Assembly: GCA_004554425.1 (NCBI GenBank)
Contig: SFMI01000046.1
Coordinates: forward strand, 1-13,290
Source: Candidatus Saccharimonadota bacterium
GTDB taxonomy: Bacteria > Eremiobacterota > Xenobia > Xenobiales > Xenobiaceae
DNA: 13,290 bases
Direction of reading: 5' to 3'
Both the position numbers and the translations under genes were made by a program. Below the pieces are notes generated by a model that saw only the letters and a program-made list of their open reading frames with translations, was not told the origin of the DNA and did no database searches. Shown piece after piece: positions 1 to 8,135 of this stretch. Positions within the stretch are counted from its first letter, which is position 1, and each line of letters starts with the position of its first letter.

Positions 1-67
1 CGAGACTCTCTATCATTTTTTTATGTTCGATGAAAGCGCCCTGAAGTGCTAGAACTCCAATCTTCAT
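1..67 (-). CDS. pdxT: Pyridoxal 5'-phosphate synthase glutaminase subunit PdxT (N-terminal fragment)
   Basis: The minus strand from 67 reads MKIGVLALQGAF, then IEHKKMIESL, and runs off the window edge. The opening MKIGVLALQGAFxEH is the hallmark N-terminus of PdxT. PdxT is the class I glutamine amidotransferase that feeds ammonia to PdxS for de novo vitamin B6 (PLP) synthesis in the cytosol. Only 22 residues are visible, so the catalytic Cys-His-Glu triad lies outside the window. The ATG has a good ribosome binding site, AGAGGT on the minus strand (plus 75-80), seven bases upstream. The gene diverges from the truncated CCA gene, with under 60 bp between their starts. pdxS is not in the window and would normally be expected beside pdxT, off the left edge. 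The family call rests on a short but very characteristic stretch. Confidence 0.85.
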   Translation of the reverse strand, partial: MKIGVLALQGAFIEHKKMIESL

Positions 68-87
68 TCTATTTACCTCTTTCTTCC

Positions 88-93
88 ATTATA
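88..93 (-). promoter_or_regulatory. Possible -10 box for pdxT
   Basis: The minus strand carries a perfect TATAAT here, 20 bp upstream of the pdxT ATG. No convincing -35 hexamer lies 16-18 bp further upstream, and the implied leader would be only about 14 nt. This is a weak call based on the -10 match alone. Confidence 0.25.
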
Positions 94-124
94 AGAGAAA
101 TTTCATCTGCATTTATTCCGACCA

Positions 125-1108
125 TTGCAGGACCGAGATCCTCTGAGAGCTTTGCGAGCAGTGCGTTTTTGTTTGGCACATTCTTTAACTATCGACGCTC
201 AATTGGAAAGCAAAATTGCCCATTTCTTGCGCAGTGGTTTAAAAAATATAGCTGGTGAGCGTATTGCTGCCGAACTATCTATTATATTAAATCAAACTCT
301 AGCAGATCGTAAGTTGCAATTGCAAAGAACAGCTTTAGACAGTTTTTTAGATCAGGAATGGGATTCCAAGCGAATCTTCCCTGAGACAGCATTATCTTGT
401 TGGGAGTTGCTTACTGGATTAGAAGAGCAGCAAAAATTAGCTTGGCCTCTTTTCAAACATAGTGGACGTCTTTTACAAAGTAAACTCGAAGAGAGTCCCA
501 AGGGCGGACGAAATTATTTATCTTTATTGAAGTTGGCTTTTTTAGCTAAATTCGATTTGCTTACTCCTCAAAATAATCGCTTTAAGTTATCGGGAGCAGA
601 GTCGCAAGTTATTAGGGAGACGAAGACCGCTTCTGAGGAATTGGCCAAACTCTTGATTAAACCGCCTGATAGACGCGAATTTTATCGATTTTTTGGTAAA
701 GTAAAGTATTTTTTTATAATTGCATCTGTAAATGGAATTTGGCTTTCATCTTTAATTAAGACTTTTTCTATCACAAAAGGTGCCAGTGCTAAGGCAACTT
801 TTGTTGGGGCAGGCAAGAAAGCACAAATGGAGAATAACCGAGGGGGAGCTTTTTCGGCTGGCAAATATGCTTCTTGGGCCCTTTACTTGGATTGTTTATT
901 GCTTGATTATTTAAAGGGTGGAACGCTTTCTAAGCCTCTTGTTCCGATAGACGGCTGTTTGCTGCAGAGAAAATTGGGAATCGAGCCCGGTCCGGGACTA
1001 GGAAAAATTCTTCGCGAATTGGCTGAGGAGTGCAGTTTGCGTAGTATGTCCGAAGAAGAGGCTCTTTCCTGGGTGAAAGATCGGCTTTCGCGAGATGTGG
1101 CGTCTTAA
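125..1108 (+). CDS. cca: CCA tRNA nucleotidyltransferase / poly(A) polymerase family protein lacking the catalytic head
   Basis: The family adds the 3' CCA end to tRNAs or adenylates RNA in the cytosol. The visible protein opens with DPLRALRAVRF (residues 5-15), the motif that joins the nucleotidyltransferase head to the RNA-binding neck. The neck motif GERIAAEL follows near residues 44-51. The C-terminal tail is intact: KPLVPIDG begins at residue 270, then GIEPGPGLGKIL, then a SEEEAL helix. The head of roughly 130-150 residues, with its GxS and DxD metal-binding motifs, is missing. The frame is closed by TAA at 92-94, and pdxT occupies the space further upstream. The TTG start at 125 has no good ribosome binding site, so the true start is uncertain; GTG at 161 is an alternative. 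An Ala/Gly/Lys-rich insert occupies about residues 218-247. The rest of the frame is open, so this is a recent truncation, a headless derivative or an assembly join. The stop lies 36 bp before the kinase gene. Confidence 0.8.
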   Translation: MQDRDPLRALRAVRFCLAHSLTIDAQLESKIAHFLRSGLKNIAGERIAAELSIILNQTLADRKLQLQRTALDSFLDQEWDSKRIFPETALSCWELLTGLEEQQKLAWPLFKHSGRLLQSKLEESPKGGRNYLSLLKLAFLAKFDLLTPQNNRFKLSGAESQVIRETKTASEELAKLLIKPPDRREFYRFFGKVKYFFIIASVNGIWLSSLIKTFSITKGASAKATFVGAGKKAQMENNRGGAFSAGKYASWALYLDCLLLDYLKGGTLSKPLVPIDGCLLQRKLGIEPGPGLGKILRELAEECSLRSMSEEEALSWVKDRLSRDVAS

Positions 1109-1144
1109 TCGACGCTTTGAGTATATTATGAGGTTGCTGACCTA

Positions 1145-4100
1145 ATGGGTACCATCTATATTGGGCGCTATAAAGTTATCGAAGAATTGGGTAGAGGCGG
1201 TATGGGCGTAGTTTACCGCGGAGAAGATCCCGTTCTAGAACGTCAAGTAGCTATAAAAGTTCTTCCTCCCAAAAAGATGAACCCCAAGTCTATTGAGCGT
1301 TTTTTACGTGAAGCTAAAACAGCAGCTCGTTTAGACAGTCCTTATATTGTTAAAATTCACGATATAGGTCAAGTTGACGATATCCATTTTATCGTTATGG
1401 AATATGTTGAAGGTAGTTCCTTAAGCGATATGATTGAATATGAGGAAGTACCTACCAATGAGCAACTTCGCCAACGCCTGAAAATTTTCCGCCAAGTATT
1501 AGAAGCGGTACGCTACGCACATGAAAATGGCGTCATCCATCGCGATTTGAAGCCTGATAATATTATGGTAAGCAAAACCGGACAGGTTAAAGTAATGGAT
1601 TTCGGTTTGGCTTTCTTCGCTGGCCAGCATTCCTTGACAGAAGTCGGTCAGGTTATGGGAACTGCAGCCTACGTCTCTCCCGAGCAAGCAGTGGGTAAGC
1701 TTACCGACGAACGTACCGATATATATTCTTTAGGCGTTATCCTTTTTGAACTTATCACCGGTCGTTGGCCTTTTAGTGCCAGCAACCCTTTAGAAATGTT
1801 CCGCAAAGTAGCGGAAGAGCCGGCTCCCTCGCCGCGCCTTTATAATAAGAACATTTCCCCTGGGCTAGAAACTTTAGTGCTGCGTTCTTTGCGCAAAAAG
1901 GTCGAAGACCGCTTTGCTAGCGTTGCTGACATGATCGAAAGCTTCGACGCTTGTCTCAAACATGAGGCTGTTTCTTCCGCGTCGTCCTCCAGTGTCAGTG
2001 TGCCTTCTGTGGGCAAACTAAGCGGAACCAAAACTCCTTCTCGTTTGCCAGCTCCTTCTTCGGCGCGTTTCAATGTCTCGAAAGTCAGCACCGCCGATTC
2101 TGCTGCAGGCGCTTCTGCTCCAACTGAAGCTAGCCCTAAGCGGCTGCCCGATCCTTCTAGTATTAGACGTCTTCCCATAGGGCAGAGCCATTTAGCTGAA
2201 ACTGTACAAGCCGCTCCTGTTGCGGCACAGCCTGTTCCTGCTGCGTCTTCAGACAGGCGCTCTGCTTTTCAGACGGCCGCTTCTTCTTCGCGTGTGCTGC
2301 GTGGACAGTCTAGGCCTGCTGTAGTTATAAATTCTGCTGCCGATTACGAAGCAGATGTGGCTCGTCAGCATGAGCAAGCCAGGAAGAGGCCTGCCGGAGT
2401 AGTCACTATCGGAGGAGAAGCGGCTTTTCGCACTTCAGTTGCTTCTTACGAATCGCAGGAACAGGCTAAAGCTGTGCAAGCCGAAGCGCCTGCCAAGCCT
2501 GTTATGCCACCTCCTGGGCCCGCTTTGCGCAAAGTTATCAACGAAACAAGCGTTGCCGCGCCGCTGCCCGATACTACTTCGAAAAATGCTGCCTCTGAGC
2601 CGGTCAAAATTCCGATTCCCGAAATAAAACCGGCTCCTGCCGTTTCCAACGCCACCCCGCCTGTTGCCTCGGCTTGGGCCGAGCCGGAACAGTCTTCTTC
2701 GGTTGCCGAAAAGACCGAGGGTGGCTCTCTCAATTCTCGACGCTTTGTAGGAGGCAGCGGCGCGGCCGTCGCGTCCAATGCCTGGATGGCCAACGTCGAA
2801 GATAAAGCCCCTTCGGCAGCAGAGCGTGTGCCTATGCTTGTGCCCAAAGCTGTTGAAGAAGTAACCGAGCGCGACAGCGAATCCATAATCCTATCTGGAT
2901 TAAATGCTTTGAAAGAGGCTCGTTTCCAGGAAGCTGCTTCAGAATTTAGCTTAGTACTAGCTCGTGAGCCCAATAGTGTGCCTGGCCTTCTTGGTTTAGG
3001 TCGCGCTCGTTTGGAACTTGGCGATTACGGTAGTTCGCGTTCACTTATCGAGCAAGCCATCCAGGCCGCTCCTGATAGCCACGAACCTTACGTAGCTTTA
3101 GCCGATTTCTTCTCCAGAACTGAGCAACCAGATTTAGTGATCTCTGCTTTGCATAAAGCTTTGGATCGCTGCGAATATGACCATATCTTGCGTTGCAGAT
3201 TGGCTTTCTTATATTTTGCTCAAAATCGTCCGGAAGTAGCTTTCGAGCAATATTGCGTAGCTCTGGAACAAACTCCACAAGATTTCCAAGTCAACTATCA
3301 GCTGGCTTTGTTCTTGGTCACTCAAAATCGTTGTAATGAAGCTTTGGCTTGCTTGGAGAGAGCCTGTGCATCTCAACCTCAAAATGGTAGTGTTTACAGC
3401 TTTTGGGCCAATGTCTGTTTGCAATTGGGCGAAAATTCTAAAGCGCAAGCTATTTTGGAAAAAGCTTTACAAATTGGCATACACGTCGACGCTGGAGTAC
3501 ATACTGATTGGGCCGCGCTTTATATGGCCCAAAATAAAGAGCAAGAGGCTGTCAACGAATTGGGTGAAGCTTTAGAAGACGAGCCTGGTCACATAGAAGC
3601 TTCTATTAAGCTCTCTACTTTATTCTGCCATCATAATCAGCTCAATGAAGCGGTAAAAACTTTAGAGCAAGCTTTAAAGTTCCATCCCAACAGTTTGAGT
3701 TTACATCGCCGTTTGGGTGAAGTGTTTATTTTAGGCAATTCTTTGGAAAAGGCCATGGATCACTTCGAACAAATTGTGAAACTTGAGCCTGCCTGTGCCG
3801 AAAATTATAATCGTTTGGGTCGTATCTATCTTAAAAAGCATTACGATGCCGATTCTGTGGCTCAGTACCAAAAAGCTGTAGAAGCTCATCCGGTAAATCC
3901 TGCTTATCATGAAGATCTAGCCATGGCTTACTATTGCGCTGGCCAGTATCAGCCCGCTATCAATGAGTTGGTAAAAGCCTGTCGCTTAGATTATACCAAT
4001 CCCGATTATCCTAAGTCTTTGGGCATCATGTTATTGGAACTTGGGGCTTACGAAGATGCTGTGCGTCAATTACGGAGCAGTTTAGCTTTGCGTCCTAATG

Positions 4101-4984
4101 ATGCTCAAGCTAGAGGCATGCTTGGCAGGGCCTTGGCCGGCCAAGGGCTTAGCAATTTGGCAATTATTGACTTTAAGAACGCTATTGACAGCGATCCCGA
4201 TATGTACTTATTCAACTTGCCTTTAGCCCGCGCTTATTACACTCAGGGACGTCATGATGAAGCTGTACTTTGTTTCCGTCGCTTCCTTAGCGTTGTTCCT
4301 GATAGTAGCGGATTTGCACTTGTTTATAATGCTTATGTGGGTGTTGGTCGCAACCTTTTAACGCAGGGCTACGCGGCGTCGGCTTTGGAAATATTCTCTT
4401 CCATTTTGGCACGTGATCCCTATAATGCCGAAGTTTGCATAGGCTTAGCTAAAGTATGGTTGAGCAAGAAAAATTATGCTAAAGCTTTAGCCAATGTAGA
4501 AGATGGCCTCAAGTCTGCTCCTCACTATGCTCCTTTATTACTGGTTAAGGCAGATGTTTTGGGCGCTCAGGAACGCTGGAGTAGTGCTGTGTCAGTTTTA
4601 CTTGAAGCTAGTCAAGAAGCTCCGCGCAATCATCTTATTATTGAGCAATTGGGACGGGCTTACCGTAAATGTGGTCGTTTACAGGATGCTGTCGATGTCT
4701 TTAGTAAAGCGGCAGAAGATTTCCCAGAATTAGCTAGTCATTTTGGCTGGCTCAAAGGGCGTGTGCTTTATCGTCAAGGTCAGTACGAAGCTGCTTCTTG
4801 GGCTTATCGACAGGCAGCGGAAGCCGATCCTGAAGATTGGCGTATCTATATAGATTTAGGTAAAGCTTACAGTAGTTTGCAACAGCTTGACGAAGCGGCC
4901 AACGCTTACAGAAGTGCCGAACGTTTAGCTCCTGCTGAAGAGAAAAAACAGATAAGATCTCTTTTGAGCAGATTGCGTCGTTAA
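1145..4984 (+). CDS. Soluble Ser/Thr protein kinase fused to about 20 TPR units
   Basis: This is an eukaryotic-like (Hanks-type) kinase expected to phosphorylate proteins on Ser/Thr in the cytoplasm. The kinase domain spans about residues 9-270: glycine loop GRGGMG (16-21), ATP-anchoring K38 in VAIK, helix-C E56, catalytic HRDLKPDN (132-139), DFG (152-154), and GTAAYVSPEQ ending the activation segment (172-181). All key residues are present, so it should be active. Residues 275-575 form an Ala/Ser/Pro-rich linker of low complexity. From about 577 to the end are about 20 consecutive 34-residue TPR units with the usual G-Y/F-A-P pattern, which suggests a protein-docking solenoid. I see no transmembrane segment and no PASTA domains, unlike PknB-type kinases. 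The ATG at 1145 has GAGG about 11 bases upstream. The partners are unknown. The next gene encodes an exported SPOR protein. Confidence 0.95.
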   Translation: MGTIYIGRYKVIEELGRGGMGVVYRGEDPVLERQVAIKVLPPKKMNPKSIERFLREAKTAARLDSPYIVKIHDIGQVDDIHFIVMEYVEGSSLSDMIEYEEVPTNEQLRQRLKIFRQVLEAVRYAHENGVIHRDLKPDNIMVSKTGQVKVMDFGLAFFAGQHSLTEVGQVMGTAAYVSPEQAVGKLTDERTDIYSLGVILFELITGRWPFSASNPLEMFRKVAEEPAPSPRLYNKNISPGLETLVLRSLRKKVEDRFASVADMIESFDACLKHEAVSSASSSSVSVPSVGKLSGTKTPSRLPAPSSARFNVSKVSTADSAAGASAPTEASPKRLPDPSSIRRLPIGQSHLAETVQAAPVAAQPVPAASSDRRSAFQTAASSSRVLRGQSRPAVVINSAADYEADVARQHEQARKRPAGVVTIGGEAAFRTSVASYESQEQAKAVQAEAPAKPVMPPPGPALRKVINETSVAAPLPDTTSKNAASEPVKIPIPEIKPAPAVSNATPPVASAWAEPEQSSSVAEKTEGGSLNSRRFVGGSGAAVASNAWMANVEDKAPSAAERVPMLVPKAVEEVTERDSESIILSGLNALKEARFQEAASEFSLVLAREPNSVPGLLGLGRARLELGDYGSSRSLIEQAIQAAPDSHEPYVALADFFSRTEQPDLVISALHKALDRCEYDHILRCRLAFLYFAQNRPEVAFEQYCVALEQTPQDFQVNYQLALFLVTQNRCNEALACLERACASQPQNGSVYSFWANVCLQLGENSKAQAILEKALQIGIHVDAGVHTDWAALYMAQNKEQEAVNELGEALEDEPGHIEASIKLSTLFCHHNQLNEAVKTLEQALKFHPNSLSLHRRLGEVFILGNSLEKAMDHFEQIVKLEPACAENYNRLGRIYLKKHYDADSVAQYQKAVEAHPVNPAYHEDLAMAYYCAGQYQPAINELVKACRLDYTNPDYPKSLGIMLLELGAYEDAVRQLRSSLALRPNDAQARGMLGRALAGQGLSNLAIIDFKNAIDSDPDMYLFNLPLARAYYTQGRHDEAVLCFRRFLSVVPDSSGFALVYNAYVGVGRNLLTQGYAASALEIFSSILARDPYNAEVCIGLAKVWLSKKNYAKALANVEDGLKSAPHYAPLLLVKADVLGAQERWSSAVSVLLEASQEAPRNHLIIEQLGRAYRKCGRLQDAVDVFSKAAEDFPELASHFGWLKGRVLYRQGQYEAASWAYRQAAEADPEDWRIYIDLGKAYSSLQQLDEAANAYRSAERLAPAEEKKQIRSLLSRLRR

Positions 4985-5003
4985 AAAAATGGGGGAAGGA
5001 TTA

Positions 5004-5029
5004 GCAGACTGATTTGCAAAAAAGTCTGC
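5004..5029 (+). terminator. Small hairpin after the kinase gene, possible weak terminator
   Basis: A perfect 7-bp stem, GCAGACT (5004-5010) with AGTCTGC (5023-5029), surrounds a 12-nt loop 20 bp after the kinase stop codon. No strong T-run follows, only a scattered TATTTT. It may be a weak terminator or an RNA-stabilising hairpin between the kinase and SPOR genes. Confidence 0.3.
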
Positions 5030-5098
5030 CCCTCGATATTTTGTAGTTTATGTGACCGGTTTATTTTTGGCTGTTTTTAAGCTTGTAATAAACTGATC

Positions 5099-5103
5099 GG
5101 AGG
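5099..5103 (+). promoter_or_regulatory. Ribosome binding site fixing the TTG start of the SPOR gene
   Basis: GGAGG lies seven bases before the TTG at 5111. The protein read from that TTG begins with a clean signal peptide. Both observations support TTG as the real start. Confidence 0.75.
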
Positions 5104-5110
5104 TTTCACC

Positions 5111-6073
5111 TTGAATACAAATTTATTCAGAAGTATTCGCTTCAATATCGCAGCGATTGTTGCTCTGGTATTTGCACTTTTATGCGGATTCAGTTCTTTT
5201 CATAAAACAGCTTGGGCCGCAGAGCCAGAAACTAAGAATAGCGGTTATGCCGTCCTCATTGTCGGTGACGAATCTAAGCCCGATATGGTACGTTCTGAAA
5301 AAGAATTAATTTCGGAAATTACCAAGCTTCTAGCGGAAAAAGATGAAAAAGGCGCCTATAAATACAATCGTGCCCGCTCTGGTATGCAAGTTTTTTCTTA
5401 TCACATTAACCACGACCGCGAGAAGCAATTTTGCGAGAAAAAACTCAATATTTTAGGTGAAGATTTACTTTTCTTGGGTGTAATTGTGCTTAATGATCGC
5501 TTACCCAGCAAAGTTATCTATCGTATCGATCGCATAGTTAATGAAAAAAGAGCTGCTGCCGATGTGTTTAGCTATGCCGAAAACCTTCTGGCTAGCGGAG
5601 CTCTTCCCGTACCGTCTGTCAGTAAAGCTCAGACTACCACTACCAAGACTGAAACAAGTTCTGCTAGCCAGTCTAGCAATGTAAAAACTCCCGCTGTTAA
5701 GCCGTCCGTAAAAGCTCCTTCTACCGCTCCAGCTTCTTCTACTGTACGTTCCAGCGCTTCTGTTAAAGCTCCGGCTGTGTCTTCTAGCCAGGCTCCGGCC
5801 TCTAACAAGAAATATGCCCCTGTTCCCGAGGGTAAATACCTCAGCTGCCAGGTAGGTGCTTTCTCCAATGAAGTCAATGCCAAAGAATTGGTAGATTCTC
5901 TTAAAGCTAAAGGTTATGAAGCAGCCTATCGCAAGTTTGAGCGCTCTGGTGGTAGCTTCTTCTATAGAGTTTACTCCGGTTCGTTCTCTACCAGAGCCGA
6001 TGCCGAAGCTGCTTTGCAACGTCTGAAGGATCACGGCTTCGATAAGGCTATTTTAGTAACTTTAGATAAGTAA
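5111..6073 (+). CDS. Exported SPOR-domain protein with an unrecognised N-terminal domain
   Basis: The protein has 320 residues. Residues 1-37 are a signal peptide: basic NLFRSIRF, a hydrophobic core around 12-28, and an AWA-A cleavage site near 36. C25 is preceded by two leucines, so a lipobox is unlikely. Residues about 42-165 form a mixed alpha/beta region that I do not recognise. Residues about 168-238 are a Ser/Ala/Pro/Lys-rich linker with repeated KAPAV-like units. Residues about 241-320 are a SPOR domain, with the two half-repeats around QVGAFSNEVNAKEL and RVYSGSFSTRADAEAAL. SPOR domains bind denuded-glycan peptidoglycan, often at division sites, so the protein probably acts in the periplasm on the cell wall. 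Translation starts at TTG behind a strong GGAGG. The stop lies 16 bp before priA, so the two are probably co-transcribed. No enzymatic motif is seen. Confidence 0.88.
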   Translation: MNTNLFRSIRFNIAAIVALVFALLCGFSSFHKTAWAAEPETKNSGYAVLIVGDESKPDMVRSEKELISEITKLLAEKDEKGAYKYNRARSGMQVFSYHINHDREKQFCEKKLNILGEDLLFLGVIVLNDRLPSKVIYRIDRIVNEKRAAADVFSYAENLLASGALPVPSVSKAQTTTTKTETSSASQSSNVKTPAVKPSVKAPSTAPASSTVRSSASVKAPAVSSSQAPASNKKYAPVPEGKYLSCQVGAFSNEVNAKELVDSLKAKGYEAAYRKFERSGGSFFYRVYSGSFSTRADAEAALQRLKDHGFDKAILVTLDK

Positions 6074-6089
6074 ACGAGCTTAAGAGTCC

Positions 6090-8135
6090 GTGGATTCTTT
6101 TGGTCACAAATATGCCCGCGTTGTAGTTGAGTCTTCGGCGCGGGCTTTAAATCGTCTTTTTACTTACGCAATACCCCAAGAATACCAAAATAGTTTGGTG
6201 GCTGGCTGCGTAGTTGAGGTTCCTTTAGGCTCGCGCAATCTCAACGGAGTTGTGGTAGAGGTTTATAACGAGCTTTCTGAGGAAGAGCGACAGTATTCTT
6301 TGCGTCCTATTGCCAAAGTGTTAGAAGCTGCTCCCTTTTGGGGTGGTGAGCTTATGCAATTGGTTAATATCATGCGTCGATACTATGCCGGTTCTTGGTT
6401 TGATAGTTTTCAAACGGTTGTTCCGGCTCCGGTAATGAAGCGCATGCGAGCTATGTGGGCCAAAAAGCGAGTTTTGTCCAAACGCAAAACAGAAACAGAA
6501 GTAAAAGAAACAGCCGCTTATCCTTTACTTCCTCTAACTTCTGCTCAAGAAGCAGCTGTAAATATGATTTGCCAATCGGCTCAAGATGGCAAGCCCGTGT
6601 TGCTTTATGGAGTGACTGGAAGCGGAAAAACAGAAGTTTATTTGCAAGCATTACACCGTATTTTGGAACAGGGCAGGCAAGGTATTGTTTTGGTTCCGGA
6701 GTTGTCTCTAACTCCGCAAGCGGTAGAACGCTACAAAGGGCGTTTGGGAGATAGAGTAGGCGTTTTGCATTCAGCTCTAACTGAAGCTTCTAGGCGTGAC
6801 TATTGGTGGGCTATGCGACGCGGCGAACTCAGCGTAGCTTTAGGAACAAGATCGGCTATTTTTGCTCCTTTCGACAATATTGGTTTTATTTGTGTCGATG
6901 AAGAACATGAATCTTCTTACAAACAAGAAAACCAACCGCGCTATCACGCTCGCCAAGTAGCTTTTATGCGAGCTCAAAGACATAAAGCCGCTTTAGTGCT
7001 GGGTAGTGCCACACCGTCTATCGAAAGTTTTTATTTAGCGCAAAAAGGTATCTACCGTTTAGCTAAGCTGGAATCGCGTCCAGGAGGTCGGCCTTTACCT
7101 CCGGTACGCTTAGTCGATATGCGTCAAGAGAGGAATAATAGCTTAATTTCCCGGGCGCTGTATGAAGCTTTAAAGCTTCGCTTAGCCAGAGGAGAACAAT
7201 CTGTTCTATTGCTCAATAGGCGCGGTTTCGCTAGTAGTTTGCAATGCAGCAAATGTGGCTATGTGCCTATGTGCCCTCGTTGTAGCATAAGTTTGACTTG
7301 GCACCGCAGCTCTAAGAGCATGATTTGCCACTATTGTGACTATCGCCAGCCTGTCAATAACTGTTGTCCTAATTGTAAAGCGCTCAATTTTAAAGTAGGC
7401 GCTCCGGGATCGGAGCGTTTAGCTGCAGAAATTGCTGAACTTTTTCCCGGAGTAGGCATTTCTAGACTAGATCGAGATACAGTTGGACGTAAAGGCGCTC
7501 ACCAAGCTATTTTGGAAGAATTTGGCAGCGGTAAGACACAAATTTTGCTCGGCACAAAGATGATTGCCAAAGGATTAGATTATCCCAAAATTACTTTAGT
7601 TGGCATTTTGCGAGCTGATGCCGAATTGAATCAGCCCGATTTTAGAGCCGGTGAGCGTACTTTTCAATTACTTTCCCAAGCGGCTGGACGAGCCGGCCGC
7701 GGCCAACTTGGGGGAGAAGTGATTATCCAAGCTTGGAATGTGGAACACCCCATTATTGAAGCTGTGGTGAATCATGACTATCAGGCTATGTATGATAGTG
7801 AAATAAAAGTGCGCCGCCAGCTACTTTATCCTCCTTTCCGCCGTCTACTGCGTTTTATTTTTTCTGGCTCGGAGCCGCAAAAGGTTCAGCTAGCTGCTAT
7901 AGAAACCGCAAATATTATGCGAGCTTCTTTTACAAAAGGAGAAGTTGTAGGCCCAGCTCCCTGTCCCATAGAGCGTATTCAAGGTCAATATCGTTGGCAT
8001 TTGCTAATCAAAGGTCAGCCCAATTGCGGCCTTGGCCAATTTGTTTCCGGTTGTGCCGAAATAGCCGAAAAGCTAAACAAGAAGCACTTCGAGGTGCGCA
8101 TTTCCGTAGATCCTGAGCCTCAATCGCTCATTTAA
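6090..8135 (+). CDS. priA: Primosomal protein N' (replication restart helicase PriA)
   Basis: PriA recognises stalled forks and D-loops and reloads the replicative helicase through the primosome. The 681-residue protein shows the family order. A 3'-DNA-binding domain fills about residues 6-105 (ALNRLFTYAIP, VEVPLGSRNLNGVVVE), followed by a short winged-helix region. Walker A is GVTGSGKT (174-181), and the DEAH-type Walker B box is DEEH (270-273). The zinc site uses pairs of cysteines at 386/389, 395/398, 413/416 and 426/429. The C-terminal helicase half includes GTKMIAKGLDYP and SQAAGRAGRG. The length is slightly below the usual 700-800 residues and nothing essential is missing. The start is GTG at 6090 with only a weak upstream purine tract. 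The gene ends tail-to-tail with gmhB, and their stop codons overlap by four bases. Confidence 0.97.
   Translation: MDSFGHKYARVVVESSARALNRLFTYAIPQEYQNSLVAGCVVEVPLGSRNLNGVVVEVYNELSEEERQYSLRPIAKVLEAAPFWGGELMQLVNIMRRYYAGSWFDSFQTVVPAPVMKRMRAMWAKKRVLSKRKTETEVKETAAYPLLPLTSAQEAAVNMICQSAQDGKPVLLYGVTGSGKTEVYLQALHRILEQGRQGIVLVPELSLTPQAVERYKGRLGDRVGVLHSALTEASRRDYWWAMRRGELSVALGTRSAIFAPFDNIGFICVDEEHESSYKQENQPRYHARQVAFMRAQRHKAALVLGSATPSIESFYLAQKGIYRLAKLESRPGGRPLPPVRLVDMRQERNNSLISRALYEALKLRLARGEQSVLLLNRRGFASSLQCSKCGYVPMCPRCSISLTWHRSSKSMICHYCDYRQPVNNCCPNCKALNFKVGAPGSERLAAEIAELFPGVGISRLDRDTVGRKGAHQAILEEFGSGKTQILLGTKMIAKGLDYPKITLVGILRADAELNQPDFRAGERTFQLLSQAAGRAGRGQLGGEVIIQAWNVEHPIIEAVVNHDYQAMYDSEIKVRRQLLYPPFRRLLRFIFSGSEPQKVQLAAIETANIMRASFTKGEVVGPAPCPIERIQGQYRWHLLIKGQPNCGLGQFVSGCAEIAEKLNKKHFEVRISVDPEPQSLI

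Noticed and set aside
46..258. Plus-strand frame of 70 codons over the cca start
   Set aside because: It overlaps the conserved DPLRALRAVRF frame and the antisense of pdxT, and its protein resembles nothing. It is a shadow. I also considered whether its FIPTIAGP stretch was a frameshifted head end, but the spacing to DPLR does not fit.
1840..2973. Long minus-strand open frames (112 and 175 codons) opposite the kinase linker
   Set aside because: They are Ala/Ser/Gly-rich mirrors of the low-complexity Ala/Ser/Pro linker, which lacks stops in several frames. They have no domain and no ribosome binding site.
5067..5094. TTGGCT and TAAACT as a promoter for the SPOR gene
   Set aside because: Each hexamer matches only four of six bases, and the implied start would fall inside the ribosome binding site.
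5501..6034. 177-codon minus-strand frame opposite the SPOR gene
   Set aside because: It is antisense to a gene with a clear signal peptide and SPOR domain. The composition is atypical and there is no recognisable motif.
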